Assembly: GCF_014898815.1 (NCBI RefSeq)
Contig: NW_026515406.1
Coordinates: 1,922,001-1,986,000, forward strand
Reading direction: 5' to 3'
DNA length: 64,000 nt
From: Panonychus citri
Taxonomy: Eukaryota > Arthropoda > Arachnida > Trombidiformes > Tetranychidae
The translations under genes and the position numbers were made by a program. The notes under the pieces were generated by a model. That model was not told where the DNA came from. It did no database searches and saw only the letters and a program-made list of their open reading frames with translations. Below are positions 26,412 through 39,900 of this stretch, piece by piece; positions within the stretch are counted from its first letter, which is position 1, and the number at the start of each line of letters is the position of its first letter.

Positions 26412-27963
26412 TTAAAGATTATTGAATAACAGAAAGCTACGAATCGATGAAGGTATCAAAAGATGATTGGTAATCAATTGATCAGCTTTTCGAGAAAGAA
26501 ATTGTCTCAATCTGATTCGACAAATTTTCGCAAGCGTTGGTACACTTGACGTCCATTCGTTGATTGTGTTGATAATTTGTCGATAATCATTTCCAGATCG
26601 GACTCTTAATTGTTGCCATGTTTGTTTATCAAGTTGAGGTTTCGCTCCAGCGGCAAGGATCAGTTTAACCAGGTCAATTTGTCCATAAACGGCAAGTCTA
26701 TCCAACGGTGTTAGTCCGTTGTGTTTAATTTCCAGGTCAGCACCAGCACGAATTAACATCTCAACGAGTCGATGTTGATTATGAGAGATGGCTGAGTGAA
26801 TAGCATTCTCACCGGAAACACTGAATTCGGAACAATCGATAAGTACATTGTGGTCAATTAGCTCTTTAACCGAGAGAGCACCTTCGAGATTTGTTTCACT
26901 TGACCTTCGAATAACATTGACCAAAGGTATTTGTCCAAAGTTATTCATATGATTTGGATTAGCACCAGAATCGAGTAACAATTTAATCAGATCATAATTA
27001 ACACCAAGATATTGATTAAGAGATTCAAGTAAAGGTGTGTTTCCATTTTTATCGGTAACATTTACATTAGCTCCATAGGTTATCAATACTCTGGCACATT
27101 CGATACGATTATTAGAACATGAAATGGCCAAAGGGGTTCGATCATCAGAATCAGTCTTTTCTAATGGAGCTCCAGCCACAATTAACGCTTCAACAATATC
27201 TAAATGAGAATGGGAATAGATGATTAAGGAAAGAAAAACAATATATTAATAGAAACAAGTATATTAAAGGATTGATTAATGTTCTAAATGGAATAACATT
27301 CGAAAGAAAAAAAAAAGTTCTATCACTTTTGGAATATCGAAAATTCATCTTTCATCAATGAGATTTACCATTAAGAAATAAACAACAATCAATATAACAC
27401 AGACACAGGAATTAAATCGTTAACGATAATTGATTGAATGAGATAATTAACCTTACACTGGTTATGCATTAAAAGAAATGAGCAATTAATAAATTGTGAT
27501 AAACAAGAAAACAATAATAATGATAATGATAAATACCATGGGACTTTGTCTGAGCTGCTAAATGTAACGGAGTTGAACCATAGTTTGAAACGGAGGCCAC
27601 ATTGGCATGAGCTTTAATGAGCAAGTTAACGATTTCCAATGAGCCACCGAGAGCGGCAAGATGAAGTGGACTTGACCCGTTAACGAAACGTGTTACTGAG
27701 GCACCAAAGTTAATCAATAACTGGACCATTTGGGGATAATCCCGTTCGATGGCAATGGCCAAAGGTGAGGTACATTCATCGAGACAGGTAAACTCGTCGG
27801 GATCAAATCGACCACGATTTTCATCAAGAATTGTCTTGGCTAAGGTAACATTATTTTCACGAACTGAGGTCATAAATTTAACAATCAATTCCCATTGACT
27901 GATTGGATTAATTATCGAATCGTAGTGATAATTATTATTATTATTATTTGTTTCATTGGTCAT
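26412..27963 (-). CDS. Ankyrin repeat and SOCS box (ASB) family protein
   Basis: Two exons on the minus strand: 27963 down to 27537, then 27199 down to 26412. The split codon CAT G|AT joins an interrupted ankyrin repeat in frame, which confirms the splice, and gives 404 residues. The first in-frame ATG (27963) is used. A short Asn-rich leader is followed by about seven to eight ankyrin repeats, seen as TPLHLAA / LLI..GA.. units: SPLAIAIERDYPQMVQLLINFG, then SSPLHLAALGG, STPLHLAAQ, RTPLAISC, NTPLLESL, NAIHSAISHNQ and LTPLDRLAVYG. The C-terminal 45 residues or so form a SOCS box (PTLAKICRIRLRQFL, then LLIPSSIRSFLLF), with the BC-box Leu/Cys pattern. ASB proteins are substrate receptors of Cullin-5 / Elongin B-C ubiquitin ligases: the ankyrin repeats bind the target and the SOCS box docks the ligase. 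The target cannot be read from sequence, and the exact ASB subgroup was not assigned. Confidence 0.88.
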
Positions 27964-29515
27964 TATTTGGATAAACGGTTGATTATCATCAAATGTATTT
28001 AGAGTAAACAATCAGCTGATTATTCAATTTACCTTACAAGTTATTGACTTAATGCTTTTTCCTGGTTAATCAAATGTAATCATGAATAATATCATGAAAA
28101 TAATAATAATACATATTTACAATCATAATGGATAAATGATTCAATCATATTGACCAGATCTTTTTCATGATCATGGACGATGGTCAATGTTGAGTGATTA
28201 CTATTATTATTATTATGCTTTTATCCAAAGGTGGACACACAAGGTAAGAGATGATGAAGGAAAACTAATGATGGCGATGATGATGATGATCCTGAAAATT
28301 CATGGAATCTGAATCTCTCTATAACCAATTAGATGTAAATATAAATACATGGAGTCCATTGAGTTAACCAGGAGCAAAAAGATTTCATCAGATTGATCAC
28401 AAGGAAACAAAAAAGATTATTGATCTCAGGTAAGTAAAGGATCACAGGTAAGGTGAACTGAATGAGGAGAAAACCAAATGACACTTGAAGATCAAAACAT
28501 TGTGAAGTCGAAAGGGAAATTGTAGAAAGAGAGAGATAAAATAGACAGAGATAGAAAGAGGAACCAGAAGTAACCCAAAAAAATAGAAAAAGAAAGAGAA
28601 AAGAAAGAGACAGAATGGAGAAAACAAATTGTAATTGTAATTGTGATTCCTAGTGAAAGAAAACAGAGAAAAACAATTAACTGATGATTGGAAATTCATT
28701 TGAAAGATTATCTTCTTACCTATCATGTAGATTTACTGGTGATTAATTATAATCGTTTTTCAGGATTGATTCATGAGAGACAATTGGATAATATTGATAC
28801 AGAAGAGAAAAGAAAACATTCATTTTCCTTTTTTTCTCTCTCTCTTTTTCTTTTCGAATTAACCGAAAAACCAGAATTCAGAACATTTATCATGTTCTAG
28901 ATTTTGAAATTCTTTTTTTCCTCCTTTTTGAATTTCGATTGTAAAAAAAAAAGTTTAATCAATCAAATTGGAAACATTGATAATCAATTAATCAGAATAT
29001 CAACTGACCAAAAGCAGAAAAGGTTGACCATGAAAATGGAAACAAAATGTTAACTTTGTTAATGATTTAACTTTCGAATTGATTAGTTAATCAATTGGAT
29101 TAAATTTTCGTTTTTCTTTTTTGGAAAATTTTAATTTAATCTTAATCCTGAAGAGATTAAATCAACTTTATTGAGAAAGGAAAAAAAATCAACAACTGAC
29201 CAATAAGAAATTGAATTAAAACTGGACAATTAAAGTTCTGGTGATTCTATTGATTGTTAATTGTTTTGTTTTTATTTTGCTGAAATAATTAAATTGCTGT
29301 TAAGAATTGAAATCTGATAAATTGAATAAATTGTAAAACGAGATTCAAATTAATAAATCAATTTGATTGTATTGAAAAAATTGATGAGAAAACCATTTAA
29401 TTGGTAAATTATTTCCTCTAATTATTGATAAATCCAGAGTTTTAATCCAACAATTAAACACCTATGATGCTAACATGGTGTAAATTGTTAAATCATATTT
29501 ACTATTAACCAAATT
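27964..29515. other. Divergent intergenic region
   Basis: 1.55 kb between two divergently transcribed genes, the ASB gene (minus) and the carboxylesterase (plus). Both promoters should lie here. No clear TATA box was picked out. The middle part (28440-28680) is purine-rich on the plus strand. Two weak open frames near 28450-28900 look like chance frames. Confidence 0.6.
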
Positions 29516-31416
29516 ATGACTAAGTTAATTTCAATGATTAGTTATCAACGTCAACCATTGGTACTTATATTGTTAACATTAGTGATTCAATTGATTAGTT
29601 TAATTAACTTGGTCAGTGGTCAGTCTGAAATTGGTGGAATTGATTTCAATTCAACTGACCCAAGGATTAACGATGATGTGAGTACAATTAGTGATGATTT
29701 AAGTGAGAAAATTAAACGAAAAGATGTCAATATTAGTAGTTCCAATGTCGATACTGTTGATAGTATCGATTTGGAAGATGTACCAAAAGTGATCTTACCT
29801 CAAGGTACCATCGAAGGTTACACTGAAACGGTCGAGAAGATTAAGGTCAAAGTTTTCAAGGGTATTCCTTATGCCGATCCACCAATTGAAGATCTTAGAT
29901 TTCGTCCATCTCGATTGATAAGTAAGGTCAGTAATGAAACCTATTCGGCTAACGGGTATGGACCTAATTGTTGGGAACCTTTATTAGGTCCATTGGATGA
30001 TATCCGACGAAGTGGTGGATTAATGGTCAGATCAGAGGATTGTCTTTATTTGAACATTTGGTCGCCGGTTGGTGTGAAAAATGAAACTGACCTACTACCG
30101 GTTATCGTTTATGTTCACGGAGGTGTACTTATTATGCATTCCGCTGCTGATGCGATGTGGACAGACGGCAGGTCACTCGCAGCGATTGGTAATGTTATCG
30201 TGGTCACTCTTAACTATCGATTGGGTACTTTGGGCTTCCTTTTTTCCGGTGATTCCGAGGCTCCCGGTAATCTTGGTATTACTGATCAGTTGACCGCTTT
30301 AAAGTGGATCAATAAAAATATCCAAGCTTTTGGCGGAGACCCGTCAAAGGTCACACTTTATGGTTTATCTTCTGGTGCTTTGACTGTTTCAATGCTTTTC
30401 CTTTCGGGTAAAACAAATGGACTCATTTCCGGATTGGTGGCTGATTCGGGTGGACCAAGTGTACTTTGGGTTGACACTAAGGAAGAAGCATTAAACCGAC
30501 TTCAGGCCATCGCTATAAAGGTTGGATGTTACGTTCGTGGATCTAAAATGAACACTGGTCAAGTTGTACAATGTCTTCGCTCGAAACCCGCTCTTCTATT
30601 GACCACAGCAGCGATTGACCCAGAAACTTCACTTCTAACGGGAAATGGTGGTCGAGGTGGAGCCTTTTTCCCCACTCTCGAATCTGATCTCTTCCTCAAT
30701 CATCATTACCAGAACTTTTTTCCGCTCGCCAATGGTCACCGTCGATTCCCATTTTAATCTGGATAGTGACCGATGAAGGTTTCGCTCCGGCCACTTACGG
30801 AAAATTTCCCAAACTGACTAATCCAACGGTTACAGGTTGTGCCCAACAATTAACAGCAACTCGATCAATACTCTTACCTGGTAAAAATAACGCAACCTAC
30901 ATAAATGACCTCATCAAAACCTATTGTAAAGGCTACGAAGCTGCACCAAGTTCCGCCATGTTGGAAAACTACAACACTCTCCTTGGTGATTGGTACCTTG
31001 TCTGTCCCAGTTACTATTTCGCTGATATTTTGGCCGCCGATCAACGGAATCCCGTTTATTTCGGTAAATTCACTTATTACAATGAAACCGTTTTAAAGAA
31101 ATACCTTTCACCCGATTTTACCGGTGGAACCTACGGAGCGCGCCACGGGTTCGATAAACTTTACATGATGGGAATTCCATACACCAGGCCAGAAGATTTC
31201 ACCAGTGCCGATAGAGGTCAAAGTTACCAATTGATCAGTATTTATTCACGTTTCGCCGCCACCGGTGACCCCGGATGGACATCATACCAAGTATTATCTT
31301 CCGGTCGGATTATCCCTTTCATGAGAGAGATTAACAGTTTAAAGGATATTAAATTCACTTCAATTACTCAGGACAGATTTAAATGTGACATTTGGAATGA
31401 TATATTCTACAATTAA
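29516..31416 (+). CDS. Secreted carboxyl/cholinesterase, frame broken by 1 base
   Basis: A single-exon alpha/beta-hydrolase of the carboxyl/cholinesterase family, about 633 residues if the frame break is ignored. The ATG at 29516 is followed by a long signal peptide (LVLILLTLVIQLISLINLVSG). Family marks in order: GIPYADPP..LRF near 29865; EDCLYLNIW with its Cys near 30040; the oxyanion segment VYVHGG near 30108; the nucleophile elbow GLSSG near 30365 (catalytic Ser); TDEGF near 30771 (catalytic Glu); and ARHGFDKLYMMGIPY near 31140 (catalytic His), then the usual FAATGDP block. All three triad residues are present, so it is probably an active esterase. No C-terminal membrane segment is seen, unlike neuroligins. 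The first frame stops at 30757 while the homologous frame resumes in the -1 register. A T6 run at 30716-30721 is the likely site; one extra T would join the two. This may be an assembly error, an allele or a young pseudogene. Confidence 0.85.
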
Positions 31417-32627
31417 ATCAACAATTAATTGAGAAAAAAAATCGACACTTGGTTAACCTTTAACAAGAAAAGGACAAATTTATGTTGCAATTTAAATGGA
31501 AAGAAAATGTTAATCAAAGACAATTAAAGATTATTATTAAGATTGATTATCTCACAATTAAGATACAATGATTAAGCCAATGGTTGGTGATTCTGAAACC
31601 AAGTTAATCAAGTGACCATTAACATTAATTGTCATTAATCATTCAAAAGTAATTAACTCACAAGTGATAATGGCAATTGGAAAATGAGAGATTAATTTAA
31701 ATTGATAATCACTGTCAAGTCCAGTGGATTGAACAGTTAATCAACAATTTAGATGATTAAACATTTAGAAAATGAAGAAACAATTTAATGGAAAATTGAA
31801 TAGTTAATTTAGATAATGATTTAATTTTCTGATAACAATTAACTTTGGGAATTGTGATTAATTTGAGTACTATGAACTTGAGTAAATCTATTGATTGTTT
31901 AACCATTTGATTTTATTATTACATTTAATTATTAACGTAAGTGGAAAGCTTTTAATATGATTAACAAACTTTACCATCAGTGAACTTGACAATTAGTTGA
32001 TTGTTATTGTTAAACGAGAAAACCAATTAATCTATTGACCCTTTTAAATATAAATCACAATAATCGGGAAATTTATTAACTATGGTAATAGAATCAACAA
32101 TCAACTCTAACCAATGATAAGAATAAATTTTTACTAAATTGCGATTCAATTTGTTTATTTGTAAATTGTTATTACGATTGAACAAACAATCAACTAATTA
32201 CCATTACAATTAAACCATGATAATAATGAATGACGATGATGATTGATCAATGGGATTTATTGGTGAATTGGAAAGTCAAATAATCAAAGGAAAAATTTAA
32301 ATTCTGTCGAAAATTAAATTAACTTGTAACAGAAAATTTCTGTAAATTATCATTTATTTCATCGAAATTGTTATTATTGTTATGATTTCGATTCGAAAAT
32401 AAGTTCGAAGTGTTCTAATTAAATGAAAGATTGATGAAAGAGAAAAATTTGTGCGCAAAATCTTGAATAACCTTTTTTTCCCATAGACATTTGATTTGAT
32501 TTCTCATTCACTTGTTTACCGTTAGAAGAGTAAGTTAACCAAAAATCTTAATTCTCAAAAGTTTCAATTGTTCCTCTGTGTAATTAACTATAATCAAAAT
32601 CTTCTCGACAAACAAACGATAATAACA
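31417..32627. other. Intergenic DNA between esterase and calbindin
   Basis: 1.2 kb with dense ACAATTAA/TTAATTGT words. It should contain the esterase 3' UTR and the calbindin promoter/5' UTR. An acceptor-like CCCATAG at 32481-32486 and a donor-like GTAAGT at 32530 frame 43 bases that could be a 5' UTR exon, but this is uncertain. Confidence 0.6.
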
Positions 32628-33895
32628 ATGGCAACTTCGACTACAATTAACAACAATGTTTCGACAACAACACCAACTCAAACCAACGCCAATTCCAATG
32701 CGAAATTATCACGCAACTTTATGAGCCAATTTCGTGATAATAAAACTAAGGAATTGAAAAATTTGACCTCAGCTCAATTCATGGAGGTTTGGAGTCACTA
32801 TGACCATGATGGTAAGTTAATTTTCTTCAACAATTAAAACTAATTAACCCTCGATATTTACGATTTGGCTCATTTGCTAGACAAAATTGTTAATGATTTA
32901 GGTTCTCAATTTTGACCACAGTTTATCTGGTCAATCAGGTTAATCAAGTTTTCTGGTCAATTTGAGTCTCAAATGAAATCAATCAATTACATTCAAAGTG
33001 ATTCCTGATTAACTTTATTATCATAATCAAAAATCAATAACAAACTGATTAGAGATTAAATAACAAAGAAAAGACTAAATAAATCAACAACAATTAAGCC
33101 CTCATCAATCAAGATAAAACTGAAGAGATGTAACAATTAATATGTGATAATTTACTAATCATTTACAGTTTAGTTGTAGCTGTCAGAAAGTAAGTTGAAA
33201 GGTTTAAAATCATTAACATCATTACAATTAAGCAAATGATGATTTAGTTAATCATGTTGATAATAAATCTAACTCATTGTGATAAAACAAAGCAACTTAT
33301 CATCATTATGATTTCCAATGATTAGACGATTTTAATTGTTGACAACAAAGCAATTAAATCCAATACAATTAGAGGTAGACAATTAACAGAAAATCAGGAG
33401 AGAGAGAGAAAAAAAAATATTCGAAACAATCTAATTAGCATCATTATTAATTATCACAATTAATCATTAGTAGTAGTTACTAGTTGGTATGAAAGGGAGT
33501 CACCCAGAGAAAAAGTAATAATATATAACAATCAAGTTGACAATTAACAACAATCAAGGATAAAGATGATTGAGGGAAAGAGACAAAATCTAACAATTAG
33601 AACAAAATATAATAGAAGAGAAGAAGAAAAATCGAAAGAGAAAAAATAGAAAAGTTCGAAGACAAAGAGGAAAAAAGTTCGAAACTCGAAACTTTTGTAT
33701 TCTAATTTTTTTTTCTCTCCATCTAATATTCTGAGTCTTGATTCATTTTTAATCATTAACATTATTGATTTAAATTGTATTCATGATTTATTCAGGGTGA
33801 TAACGATTATCAGTGAATATCCTCACCATCATGTACATATAAATCCTATAGTTGGAACTTTTTTTCACCCATTTTCGACCTTGGAACTTTTTTTC

Positions 33896-33965
<70 letters not shown>

Positions 33966-36900
33966 ATTACTATTACAACTTCCAATTCTGTATTATCATC
34001 TGATTATCAAAGTAAATTGTTGACAACATTGTAATTAACTGGTAAGCTAATTGCTCCTAAAATCAACCTACCATTTAACAGATTGATTAAAGGGTGAAGA
34101 TCATGATTAGAATTGAGTTGATATACTAAATCCCCACCTTTGGGTGACCTGTAATCAACGAGGTGGGTTAACATTTCCACCATGACGATAACATGATAGC
34201 AAAAATGAATCTCTCCAAATGAAATGAATGGTTGATCATCAAATTTAATACCAAAAACTTTTGTCAGTTAATCATGATTATCATCATCATCATGAAGCTT
34301 ATATATTAATAGAAGAGGGATAATCATGGAATTTGAGTTTTTTTTTCTTCATTTGGAATTCAGAATGAAAAAAAAAACATTTCATTTTGTTAAAAATTCT
34401 GTAAACTCTAGTCCATTGTCCAATAATATATGATAAATATTACTGACCAATTGACTGAGACAAAAGTGATAACCATCAAGACGATGCTATAAATGAATAT
34501 ACTTAAAATTGATGATGATGAAAACTCATGATATGAGATAATGATCACAATGAATATAATATTATCTCATCATCACCATGAATCAGAATCAGAATCCATT
34601 AAATAATATCTTTTGAACCGTTTCAGTTGGAAATTTTTTTCTTCTCTACCTTCAAACGAAAAGAAAACATAATAATGATAAAGTCAATGATGATGATGAT
34701 TTTCATGGAGATCATGATGATAATCATTGTGATGGTTATCATTATCTTGATGTTTCAAGTTTGTTTTCTGAGATGATGAATACTGAATACAATGAACAGT
34801 AAATGATGTTATCAAATTTACCTTTTTTAACCAATTCTTTTTCCCTGAAAAAAAAAATATATTCCAGAAGCCTCTGAATTCATGGTGAATCGAGTATAAT
34901 ATACAGAAAAGAATGAGAAACAAGAAGAAAAAAGTTCCAATGATTTTCAATGGAAATTTGTCTTAGGAATTTTTCAGAACTTTTTGCTTCTCTTTTCTTT
35001 CTCGGAACGATTTTTCCTCCCTATTATTTAATATTCTGAGTTGGTAGTAGCTTTTCAATTCGATATATGATGAACTTTCTTAGACTTGGAGTTTTTTTTT
35101 GTTCTAACTTCATGAATTTCTTATTCTATATCATGGAAATTATTTCAAGGTGGGAAAAGTTAAAGGGTAAAGGTGTGAATAGAGGTAAGGGAATGGATTT
35201 TATTACTCGAGTTAATAGATAATAATATTAACTGTAAATTGTGTTGATTACGTTTTCCCATTTAGTGGTTTTTATCCAATTCCTTGTTTATCTTATCATC
35301 CTTATCATCTTTATCATCTTTGTCTTTTATATATTCCTTTCTTTTCCTACCCTCAAGTGTAGATGTTCATCATCCTTATCATCATCTTTGTCTCTTTTTT
35401 CTTACCTTGATAAGTAGCTTACAGGTAGAAGATAAAATCTTCTGAGGAGATTGTTGAAAGTCAGCAAGCTCTTTTTTCCGCTTCTCTTAAGCCAAAGTTT
35501 TTACATCTTCATCTCAAGAAGATGAGGATGAAATGAGCTCATTCCATGATGATGATGATGATGATGATGAAAAGGAGATTAGAAAAGTTACTTTGAGTCC
35601 ATCTTAATTGACTTGGGATATTCAATTGATTTTATATCCATTCCAATTATCATCCATCTAATCATCAGAATCTTAGTTCATCTTCTTGATTCATTCTTAT
35701 TTACATAATTATAAATTACTTTTCTTTTCTCATCGCCAGGATAATCATGAAATCTTTTACCTGAAGTATCAGGATAATTTCAGGTTCTCTCATTGGATTA
35801 TCGGTTTGAATTTTTCATTGATTCAGGGAGAGAAAAGAGTTGCTACGATTAGGGGAGAATTAGATTCATTCAGTGTGAAACAATTAACTAATCGGATTTA
35901 GAGTCAGATTACATTTCACTTGATAGAATTGATATTGTTACGAATTTTTCGAAAAAAAAAGAAAATTTTTTTGTTTTCGAAAAATTTTATCCAGTCAATT
36001 ATTCTGCAATCAATTGATTTGATATAAATTCATCTGTATGTTTCTTGAAGCAAATCCATCTCAAGGTAAATATCAAATGTTAATCATGATTATCATCAAG
36101 CTCATGACAGCGTGATGAGGATTCAGTTTATCTGATTGCTCTGAATAATGTATCAATCATCAATTCTGATACAATTGTTATTGATTCATGAATGAATGGA
36201 TAACCAATTTAATGACAACAAGCATTGATTAACAATCTGAATTTTCCTCAAGTATATATAACATTTTCATGATGATAATCACCATAAATCTTAATATTAA
36301 ATGTTTTTGTCCTTTTGTTGATCATCTTGGTTACATGAAGATAAACATGAATGTGAGTAACCAATTCATGTTTATGGTAATAATAGTCAATTCTCATGGT
36401 GGAATTTGAAATAAGCTCAAGACAATTTTTCTTAACTCATATTTAAATAGATTCGAATGGGAAAAATTTGAAATGATAAAATTTCCTCAGATTGAAAATT
36501 CATCATGAATATTGGAGAATAAATTTCCATCAGTTGCATGACAATTAGTCCCCATGGTCAGATAAATCTGATAGAATCAATGAATGAATTCTATCAGATT
36601 CCCAGGGTGATTGATCAACTAAAAGGATAAAAGAAAATAAGTAGATTCCAATTTTTCTGATTTCGAATTTTGAACCGCTCTCTCTCTCTCCTCACTCCAT
36701 GAACATTCCAATATATTCACCAATTGTCTTTCGAAGTCAAAGAGATAAAATTCTGTTCTCATTTCATTTATATTCTTATTCCAACAACGTTCGATTTCAA
36801 TTGAGTTACATGGTGTTAATCATGAAGACAGAACGGAAAAGGTTCATTATCAATGAAAAAGTCTCTCATCATGAGTTATCATTGAGTTGGAATCGTTTTC

Positions 36901-39900
36901 TTTTCCTATTATTATCTTGTTATTATTATGCAATAACTGTGGTGATAAATTGAAAGCTTCCATAAACAATGTCGATACTAAAAGATAAGAAAAATAAATT
37001 CTCAAAAAGATAATATTTAAACAAAAAAATATTCTAATTGTTAATTCATTTAATCTATTGATCCTTTCGAACCATTTTTCACCTTGATCAATAAAGACAA
37101 TTAAATAAACGATAACCTTGATTTCTAATAATCGTAAAATATCATGACAGTATTACAACACTCAGGGAATGAGATGAATGCTGATCCATTGTTTACGAAA
37201 AAAATTGTTAGTTGTTATGAATTTCAATTGAATTCGTAGTTGATTAGTTTTCAGTTCTTCATGATAATCTCTCCCTAACTCTCTCTCTCATTTTCATTCT
37301 CTTTGTCTTAATCTCTCTATTCCTTATTCATAGGACTGATTAACAATAAGAAAAACTTGGTGAGGATTATCTAGCAAAAAGAATTGTAAAAAGTTGCTAA
37401 ATCCTCCCGATAAACTTGCAGAATTATTTTACCAAGAACTTTTAAAAGTTCGTAATGAATTTTTCATCGTCTCCTTTATTGAAAATTCAGACCTAAGAAA
37501 AAACAAAAACCATGAAAATCTTCAACAGATTATCTTGATTATTATTTTATCTTCATCATCTTACATCTTAAGATTGAGATTGAATTCTGTTGGTTCAAAC
37601 TGACGAATCCCAGAATTTTGACTAAATTGTGCACTAATAGATGTGGTTTTTTCTTTCGAAAACAACAAATTCAAGATTATTAATATTTCTCCTTTGTAAA
37701 TAATTAAATTTGACATGAAAACATATCATTAGCTCCCAGATTTGACTCAATTTCACTTTTCTCTCTCAAAACTGACCATCATAAATGTTCACCATGAAAT
37801 CATTTGACATTGACATTACCATAAATCCACATAAAGTTAATGTTGTCATTAGTAAACTTGATGATGACCAAAAGGATGATAATAATAATGTAATAATAAC
37901 AGCCTTTCAGAATTTATTTCATGGTAAAAGTTGATGATTTTCATGGTGACTCTTTTTCCTTTTCATCATATTTACAGGTGAGCTTGAGGCAAGAATTTTC
38001 TTCATTTTGTTTCTCTTCTTCTTTTCCATGACATTGGTTTGACACTTTTAGATTTGATGTGTTTGTTTTGTCGATCTCTTTCTCTCTCACTCTCTCATGG
38101 TGATAATTTGGATTCACATTCAGATTCTGATTGAATTCAGATAATTAATTCATCTCATCAAAATCTAAGACTAACTTTTTGTTTCTCTTTTTTGTTTCTG
38201 CTTTATAATCTCATATATCAACATCTATTTACTTTTTGTCATCTATTGAACTTTTTTATCTCTCTCTCTCTCTCTCTTCACCTTTCATTTCAAGCTTCAT
38301 GATGATTCTCATGAAACTTTCTCATTATTTATTTATCATCTTTCATTATCATTGTACTAACACATACCAATCTTTCAACATATCATGAGCTTTCATTCAG
38401 AACTTTACTTGGATAACATCGTGCTTTGAATATCAGAACCTTTTCTTTTATCATGTTATTATTTGAATCTCAGTTCATCTTGAACATTTATTATCTAACT
38501 CATTTCATGATGGAAATCAAATTAAAAGTTAATTTCTCAGCTTATCGAGTTAATTTCTTTAGACAAAAAAATTGTCAGAATTTTACACAATCAACTGATT
38601 AATTATGTTAACTTTTGTTTCCTTGATTTTACAATTGAAACAAATTACATGGATTCAAGTTCATGGTGTCATCAGGATAACTCTGATAATCGTTGTGATA
38701 ATGTGACACCTCATGGTGATAATGATTAATACTAATGAAGATACTTTTTGGTGTGAACTTTGTTTCAATGGAATCATGAAAGTTTCAACATGATGATAAT
38801 GAAATAATCTCATATTTCGTGATCAGAATTTTCCATGAAAGAAGCGATGAAAACCAATTCGACTTAACCTCGAACTAAAGTTCTAATGTAACCTGATGTG
38901 AGTCCTCGAAAAAGGGTAAACTTTGAATCGTTTCCAAAAGCTGAAATTCTGATGAGAATCACTATGAATGAAGTATTAATATTAACTATTATGAAAGAAA
39001 ATTGAAAAAGAAACAAAATTATATAATTCGATGGAAGGTTAATAAAAAGTTCTAACAAATTCGAGAGAAGGAAAAACTTTTTATTCTCTTCTTCTTGTTG
39101 ATTTACCTAGTAATCCATTGAAACGTTGATTAATTTTCCCAAGTTAATTGTTACCTCAAATATTGGATCAGATTAACATATTTAATAGGGTTGATTAGTT
39201 AATTGTTAACTCAACTTGATTAACTTGACTTGATTAACTTATATCGTTTGATTAAACTTTATTAAGGATTAGCTATCAAGTTAAATATTCATTTCAACGT
39301 GAAGGTATTAATCATGAATATTAATCTTTGAGGCGATTATGATTAACCCTTAATCGTAAATGATTATCACATACTAATAATTTCAATTAATAAGCAAAAA
39401 CTTAAGATGAAATTAACTCTCGACTATTAATTAATCTAATTAATCGTTAATTTTAGCTGAAATTAATTTCAAGTATTAATCCTTTTTATTGTTACTCAAT
39501 CTCTTGAATAATTGATGAGCGTAAATGTATCATCATTACTGATTAGGAATTAATTGTCAACTTAATCATGATCGAATGTTATTACAAGAGAAAAAATTAT
39601 ATTTTTTTGTTCGAAAGTAAAAAAAAGTTCTAATATGAAACAATGTTTTCTTTTCCTCTAGGAAATGGTTTCATTGAAGGTAAAGAGTTGGACAATTTTC
39701 TTCGTGAGTTCATTTCGTCGGTCAAGGCAATCGATGCTCGTCCAGAGGTAAGTGACCATCAAACAATCAGTTAACAATTAAGAAAACGAAAGAAAAATCA
39801 ACAAAATATCAACAAGAATAAAAAAGTTTCCAATTCAAGTTAATAATTTCAAAAGGAAAATCGATAAGAAAAAAAAAGTTTCGAACTCGAACTTGTGAGC

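Larger units (their letters stand above)
32812..39661 (+). other. Calbindin intron 1 (6.85 kb)
   Basis: Bounded by a GTAAGT donor and a TTTTCCTCTAG acceptor. No exon was recognised inside it. It holds a 64-base (TC)n tract at 33899-33962, an (ATG)n run near 35547-35571, several shorter CT tracts, and many GAACTTTTTT/AAAAAAGTTC and TCATGA/CATGAA words. Confidence 0.85.

Noticed and set aside
32487..32529. A 43-base segment flanked by acceptor- and donor-like sites before the calbindin ATG
   Set aside because: It could be a 5' UTR exon, but no acceptor is visible between it and the ATG at 32628, so it was not annotated.
33695..34034. Leu-Ser and Arg-Glu repeat proteins on both strands
   Set aside because: They are translations of the (TC)32 tract within a calbindin intron.
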